Shown here in pieces: positions 60,421-64,000 of a stretch of DNA of 64,000 bases. Numbering within the stretch: position 1 is the stretch's first letter; every line of letters begins with the position of its first letter. Origin of the DNA: Panulirus ornatus (taxonomy: Eukaryota > Arthropoda > Malacostraca > Decapoda > Palinuridae). The DNA is taken from assembly GCF_036320965.1 (NCBI RefSeq), contig NC_092264.1:13686775-13750774 (forward strand), read 5' to 3'. The notes beneath the pieces are model-generated. The model saw nothing but the letters and a program-made list of their open reading frames with translations. It did no database searches and was not told the origin of the DNA. The translations under genes and the position numbers were made by a program.

Positions 60421-60687
60421 CTCCACTGATGGGTGGGATGATAGCTACCTCGTCTCCAGGAGAGAGCACCAACCCTTGGCCTGGCTCACAATATTCTTGG
60501 TTGAGAGAAATAATTACGTTGTCTCTGATCTTGGCAATCTCTCCAAAGGAACGCACAACCTGAGCTAACAGCTGTTCTGGTGTTGTAATTGCAGTCAGTG
60601 TTAAGGCTGAGCAATCCACACCTGCAAGATCACGAGCTCCAGCGAAGAATAACACATTGACTGAAACCTCCCTCTCCGTCATCACAC
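60421..60687 (-). CDS. MOCS2A: MOCS2A exon: molybdopterin synthase sulfur-carrier (small) subunit
   Basis: The frame from ATG 60682-60680 encodes 87 codons plus one base; the final Gly codon is completed by the next exon, giving 88 residues, the length of human MOCS2A. It is a MoaD/ThiS ubiquitin-like fold protein: LFFAGARDLAG near the N-terminus, PGDEVAIIPPISGG at the C-terminus. In the family the terminal Gly is adenylated and thiocarboxylated by MOCS3 and gives its sulfur to precursor Z within the MOCS2B complex. The start was chosen because it gives the family length and lies 5 nt inside a good acceptor (tttaacag at 60688-60695); the open frame upstream is intron. The donor is GTATGT at 60420. 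Only one other ATG lies in this coding stretch, out of frame at 60657. A LINE poly(T) starts 53 nt upstream of the exon. Confidence 0.95.
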
Positions 60688-60740
60688 CTGTTAAATTCCA
60701 AACAACAAGTAGGTGCACTAAGTATCATTGCTGAATATGA

Positions 60741-62625
60741 ATTTTTTTTTTTTTTTTTTGCTTTGTCGCTGTCTCCTGCGTTTGCGAGGTAGTGCAAGGA
60801 AACAGACGAAAGAAATGGCCCAACCCACCCCCATACACATGCCTTGATTCAATCCACTGACAGCACGTCAACCCCGGTATACCACATCGCTCCAATTCAC
60901 TCTATTCTTTGCCCTCCTTTCACCCGTCCTGCATGTTCAGGCCCCGATCACACAAAATCTTTTTCACTCCATCTTTCCACCTCCAATTTGGTCTCCCTCT
61001 TCTCCTCGTTCCCTCCACCTCCGACACATATATCCTCTTGGTCAATCTTTCCTCACTCATTCTCTCCATGTGACCAAACCATTTCAAAACACCCTCTTCT
61101 GCTCTCTCAACCACGCTCTTTTTATTTCCACACATCTCTCTTACCCTTACGTTACTTACTCGATCAAACCACCTCACACCACACATTGTCCTCAGACATC
61201 TCATTTCCAGCACATCCATCCTCCTGCGCACAACTCTATCCATAGTCCACGCCTCGCAACCATACAACATTGTTGGAACCACTATTCCTTCAAACATACC
61301 CATTTTGGCTTTCCGAGATAATGTTCTCGACTTCCACACATTCTTCAAGGCTCCCAGAATTTTCGCCCCCTCCCCCACCCTATGATCCACTTCCGCTTCC
61401 ATGGTTCCATCCGCTGCCAGATCCACTCCCAGATATCTAAAACACTTTACTTCCTCCAGTTTTTCTCCATTCAAACTCACCTCCCAATTGAATTGACCCT
61501 CAACCCTACTGTACCTAATAACCTTGCTCTTATTCACATTTACTCTTAACTTTCTTCTTTCACACACTTTACCAAACTCAGTCACCAGCTTCTGCAGTTT
61601 CTCACATGAATCAGCCACCAGTGCTGTATCATCAGCGAACAACAACTGACTCACTTCCCAAGCTCTCTCATCCCCAACAGACTTCATACTTGCCCCTCTT
61701 TCCAAAACTCTTGCATTCACCTCCCTAACAACCCCATCCATAAACAAATTAAACAACCATGGAGACATCACACACCCCTGCCGCAAACCTACATTCACTG
61801 AGAACCAATCACTTTCCTCTCTTCCTACACGTACACATGCCTTACATCCTCGATAAAAACTTTTCACTGCTTCTAACAACTTGCCTCCCACACCATATAT
61901 TCTTAATACCTTCCACAGAGCATCTCTATCAACTCTATCATATGCCTTCTCCAGATCCATAAATGCTACATACAAATCCATTTGCTTTTCTAAGTATTTC
62001 TCACATACATTCTTCAAAGCAAACACCTGATCCACACATCCTCTACCACTTCTGAAACCACACTGCTCTTCCCCAATCTGATGCTCTGTACATGCCTTCA
62101 CCCTCTCAATCAATACCCTCCCATATAATTTGCCAGGAATACTCAACAAACTTATACCTCTGTAATTTGAGCACTCACTCTTATCCCCTTTGCCTTTGTA
62201 CAATGGCACTATGCATGCATTCCGCCAATCCTCAGGCACCTCACCATGAGTCATACATACATTAAATAACCTTACCAACCAGTCAACAATACAGTCACCC
62301 CCTTTTTTAATAAATTCCACTGCAATACCATCCAAACCTGCTGCCTTGCCGGCTTTCATCTTCCGCAAAGCTTTTACTACCTCTTCTCTGTTTACCAACT
62401 CATTTTCCCTAACCCTCGCACTTTGCACACCACCTCGACCAAAACACCCTATATCTGCCACTCTATCATCAAACACATTCAACAAACCTTCAAAATACTC
62501 ACTCCATCTCCTTCTCACATCACCACTACTTGTTATCACGTCCCCATTTGCGCCCTTCACTGAAGTTCCCATTTGCTCCCTTGTCTTACGCACTTTATTT
62601 ACCTCCTTCCAGAATCCAGAACATC

Positions 62626-62628
<3 letters not shown>
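60741..62628 (-). mobile_element. LINE copy, subfamily A, 5'-truncated, RT intact
   Basis: A poly(T) at 60741-60759 starts 53 nt upstream (gene sense) of the MOCS2A exon. The 3' UTR has lost about 95 bp between two cacatg repeats. The ORF is open from 62593 to 60920, covering the end of the EN-RT linker, the full RT (AGKAAGLDG, MDLEKAYDRVD, GLRQGCVMSPW, FADDTAL) and the C-terminal domain to LNMQDG, where one extra base near 60925 changes the last codons. MKSVGDERAWEVS and VDHRVGEG mark subfamily A. A 7-bp duplication (tccagaa) lies near 62614-62627, and the 5' end runs into (AT)n. Confidence 0.94.

Positions 62629-62679
<51 letters not shown>
62629..62679. repeat. (AT)n microsatellite
   Basis: About 25 AT units at the 5' breakpoint of the LINE and the tail of the next short element. 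Confidence 0.98.
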
Positions 62680-62681
<2 letters not shown>

Positions 62682-62916
62682 CTTTTTCATACTATTTGCC
62701 ATTTCCCGCGATAGCGAGGTAGCGTTAAGAACAGAGGACTGGGCCTTTTTTGGAATATCCTCACCTGGCCCCCTCTGTTCCTTCTTTTGGAAAATTAAAA
62801 AAAATAAAGAGAGAGGGGAGGATTTCCAGCCCCCCCGCTCCCTCCCCTTTTAGTCGCCTTCTACGACACGCAGGGAATACGTGGGATGTATTCTTAATCC
62901 CCTATCCCCAGGGATA

Positions 62917-62930
<14 letters not shown>
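62680..62930 (-). mobile_element. Short non-autonomous LINE-derived element, most complete copy
   Basis: Antisense order: tail (catttcccgcgatagcgaggtagcg), body (aagaacagaggactgggcc, ccccctctgttccttctttt), A-rich spacer, head (ccgctccctccccttttagtcgccttctacgacacgc) and the extreme 5' end ccctatccccagggataat. The head equals the LINE 5' UTR seen at 34575-34690. (AT)n lies on both sides. Confidence 0.9.
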
Positions 62931-62949
<19 letters not shown>

Positions 62950-63437
62950 TTTTTTTATACTTTGTCGCTGTCTCCCGCGTTTGCGAGGTAGCGCAAGGAA
63001 ACAGACGAAAGAAATGGCCCAACCCCCCCCCATACACATGTACATACACACGTCCACACACGCAAATATACATACCTACACAGCTTTCCATGGTTTACCC
63101 CAGACGCTTCACATGCCTTGATTCAATCCACTGACAGCACGTCAACCCCTGTATACCACATCGCTCCAATTCACTCTATTCCTTGCCCTCCTTTCACCCT
63201 CCTGCATGTTCAGGCCCCGATCACACAAAATCTTTTTCACTCCATCTTTCCACCTCCAATTTGGTCTCCCTCTTCTCCTCGTTCCCTCCACCTCCGACAC
63301 ATATATCCTCTTGGTCAATCTTTCCTCACTCATTCTCTCCATGTGCCCAAACCATTTCAAAACACCCTCTTCTGCTCTCTCAACCACGCTCTTTTTATTT
63401 CCACACATCTCTCTTACCCTTACGTTACTTACTCGAT

Positions 63438-63438
<1 letters not shown>
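62931..63438 (-). mobile_element. LINE 3' end, subfamily A, cut by (AT)n
   Basis: A poly(T), A-type 3' UTR and the last about 95 codons in antisense, stopping abruptly at ttactcgatca (FDRVSN) where (AT)n begins. Confidence 0.93.

Positions 63439-63504
<66 letters not shown>
63439..63504. repeat. (AT)n microsatellite
   Basis: About 33 AT units joining an antisense LINE end to a sense LINE 3' UTR. Confidence 0.98.
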
Positions 63505-63507
<3 letters not shown>

Positions 63508-63683
63508 AGTGGATTGAATCAGGGCATGTGAAGCGTCTGGGGTAAACCATGGAAAGCTGTGTAGGTATGTATATTTGCGTGTGTGGACGTATGTATATAC
63601 ATGTGTATGGGGGGTGGGTTGGGCCATTTCTTTCGTCTGTTTCCTTGCGCTACCTCGCAAACGCGGGAGACAGCGACAAAGCA

Positions 63684-63686
<3 letters not shown>
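63505..63686 (+). mobile_element. Solo LINE 3' UTR, subfamily A
   Basis: Starts at gtcagtggattgaatcagg in the UTR and runs to the gagacagcgacaaagcaaaa end, with no coding part. It forms an inverted pair with the UTR at 62957-63140. Confidence 0.93.

Positions 63687-63742
<56 letters not shown>
63687..63742. repeat. (AT)n microsatellite
   Basis: About 28 AT units between a LINE tail and a short-element fragment. Confidence 0.98.
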
Positions 63743-63750
<8 letters not shown>

Positions 63751-63858
63751 TTCCAAAAGAAGGAACAGAGAAGGGGGCCGGGTGAGGATATTCCCTCAAA
63801 GGCCCAGTCCTCTGTTCTTAACGCTACCTCGCTATCGCGGGAAATAGCAAATAGTGTG

Positions 63859-63861
<3 letters not shown>
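63743..63861 (+). mobile_element. Short LINE-derived element, 3' half
   Basis: Sense orientation: ttccaaaagaaggaacagag, ggtgaggatattccctcaaag, cagtcctctgttcttaacgc and the tail tacctcgctatcgcgggaaatagc. The head is missing; the fragment is bounded by (AT)n on both sides. Confidence 0.9.

Positions 63862-63921
<60 letters not shown>
63862..63921. repeat. (AT)n microsatellite
   Basis: About 30 AT units preceding another LINE fragment. Confidence 0.98.
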
Positions 63922-63923
<2 letters not shown>

Positions 63924-64000
63924 TAGGGTGGGGGAGGGGGCGAAAATTCTGGGAGCCTTAAAGAATGTGTGGAAGTCGAGAACATTATCTCGGAAAGCAA
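63922..64000 (+). mobile_element. LINE fragment continuing past the window end
   Basis: catagggtgggggagggggc through ctcggaaagcaa matches the RT C-terminal region ([20 protein letters not shown]). The subfamily cannot be judged from this part. Confidence 0.92.

Larger units (their letters stand above)
355..60687 (-). other. MOCS2: MOCS2 transcription unit (bicistronic MOCS2A/MOCS2B), visible part
   Basis: Six exons on the minus strand form one gene. The MOCS2A exon comes first (60421-60687), then 55622-55751, 49469-49590, 36067-36316, 12012-12220 and 355-520. Phases agree at every junction except the one leaving 36067-36316, where the donor is undecided. Intron lengths are about 4.7, 6.0, 13.2, 23.8 and 11.5 kb, swollen by LINEs. 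The first exon begins at an acceptor (60688-60689), so an upstream 5' UTR exon should exist beyond it; I did not find it. The last visible exon ends at a donor, so the 3' end lies outside. In known animals the two products form the heterotetrameric molybdopterin synthase, which adds the dithiolene sulfurs to precursor Z in the cytosol. Exon joins are inferred from the DNA, not from transcripts. Confidence 0.9.

Noticed and set aside
60683..60718. An N-terminal extension of MOCS2A (MHLLVVWNLTGV)
   Set aside because: It crosses a good acceptor (tttaacag) and gives a length and N-terminus unlike the family.
1..64000. CRISPR arrays, tRNA or rRNA genes, prokaryotic promoters, retroviral genes
   Set aside because: I looked for regular spaced repeats, cloverleaf patterns and gag/pol/env or LTR signatures and saw none; the regular repeats are microsatellites and LINE copies.

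Overview
This is animal nuclear DNA, AT-rich and dominated by repeats. There are no bacterial-type operons, and the open frames come mostly from copies of one LINE-type retrotransposon. The one host gene I can establish is MOCS2 (molybdopterin synthase), on the minus strand, with exons from 60687 down to 355, so its introns fill most of the window. The C-terminal extension of its MOCS2B product resembles the long Mocs2B of Drosophila rather than the short vertebrate protein, which points to an arthropod. Very long introns, abundant (AT)n/(GT)n microsatellites and an abundant young LINE suggest a decapod crustacean; the exact species cannot be read from the sequence.

Host gene, read right to left: MOCS2A exon (60421-60687), bicistronic junction exon (55622-55751), MOCS2B exons (49469-49590, 36067-36316, 12012-12220, 355-520). 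The last visible exon ends in mid-codon at a strong donor, so the 3' end of the gene lies left of coordinate 1. Joining the first two exons completes the second Gly codon of the MOCS2A C-terminus, gives a TAA stop, and places the MOCS2B ATG five bases later. One spliced mRNA therefore encodes both synthase subunits. The intron between 49469 and 36316 appears to use a GC-AG splice pair.

Repeats: about twenty young copies or fragments of a single-ORF endonuclease/reverse-transcriptase LINE lie in the introns on both strands. They form two subfamilies (A and B here), separated by linked differences in the ORF, the 3' UTR and the tail. Several have clean 10-13 bp target-site duplications. Two look like twin-priming inversions, and one is an A-B chimera inserted as a unit into a decayed Tc1-like transposon. 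Older layers include diverged LINE relatives, a second RT lineage, Tc1/mariner relics, and an element closely resembling mammalian Tigger. A short non-autonomous element combines the LINE's 5' head with a LINE-like 3' tail.

Region by region: 0-12 kb, terminal MOCS2B exons plus a head-to-tail LINE pair facing an opposed B copy; 12-36 kb, a giant intron with five young LINE insertions, including a near-full-length one with a 971-codon frame; 36-49 kb, nested older elements, Tigger, Tc1 and the chimeric insertion; 49-56 kb, two MOCS2B exons among LINEs; 56-60.4 kb, mostly unannotated intron plus a mariner relic; 60.4-64 kb, the MOCS2A exon followed by LINE, short-element and (AT)n mosaics.
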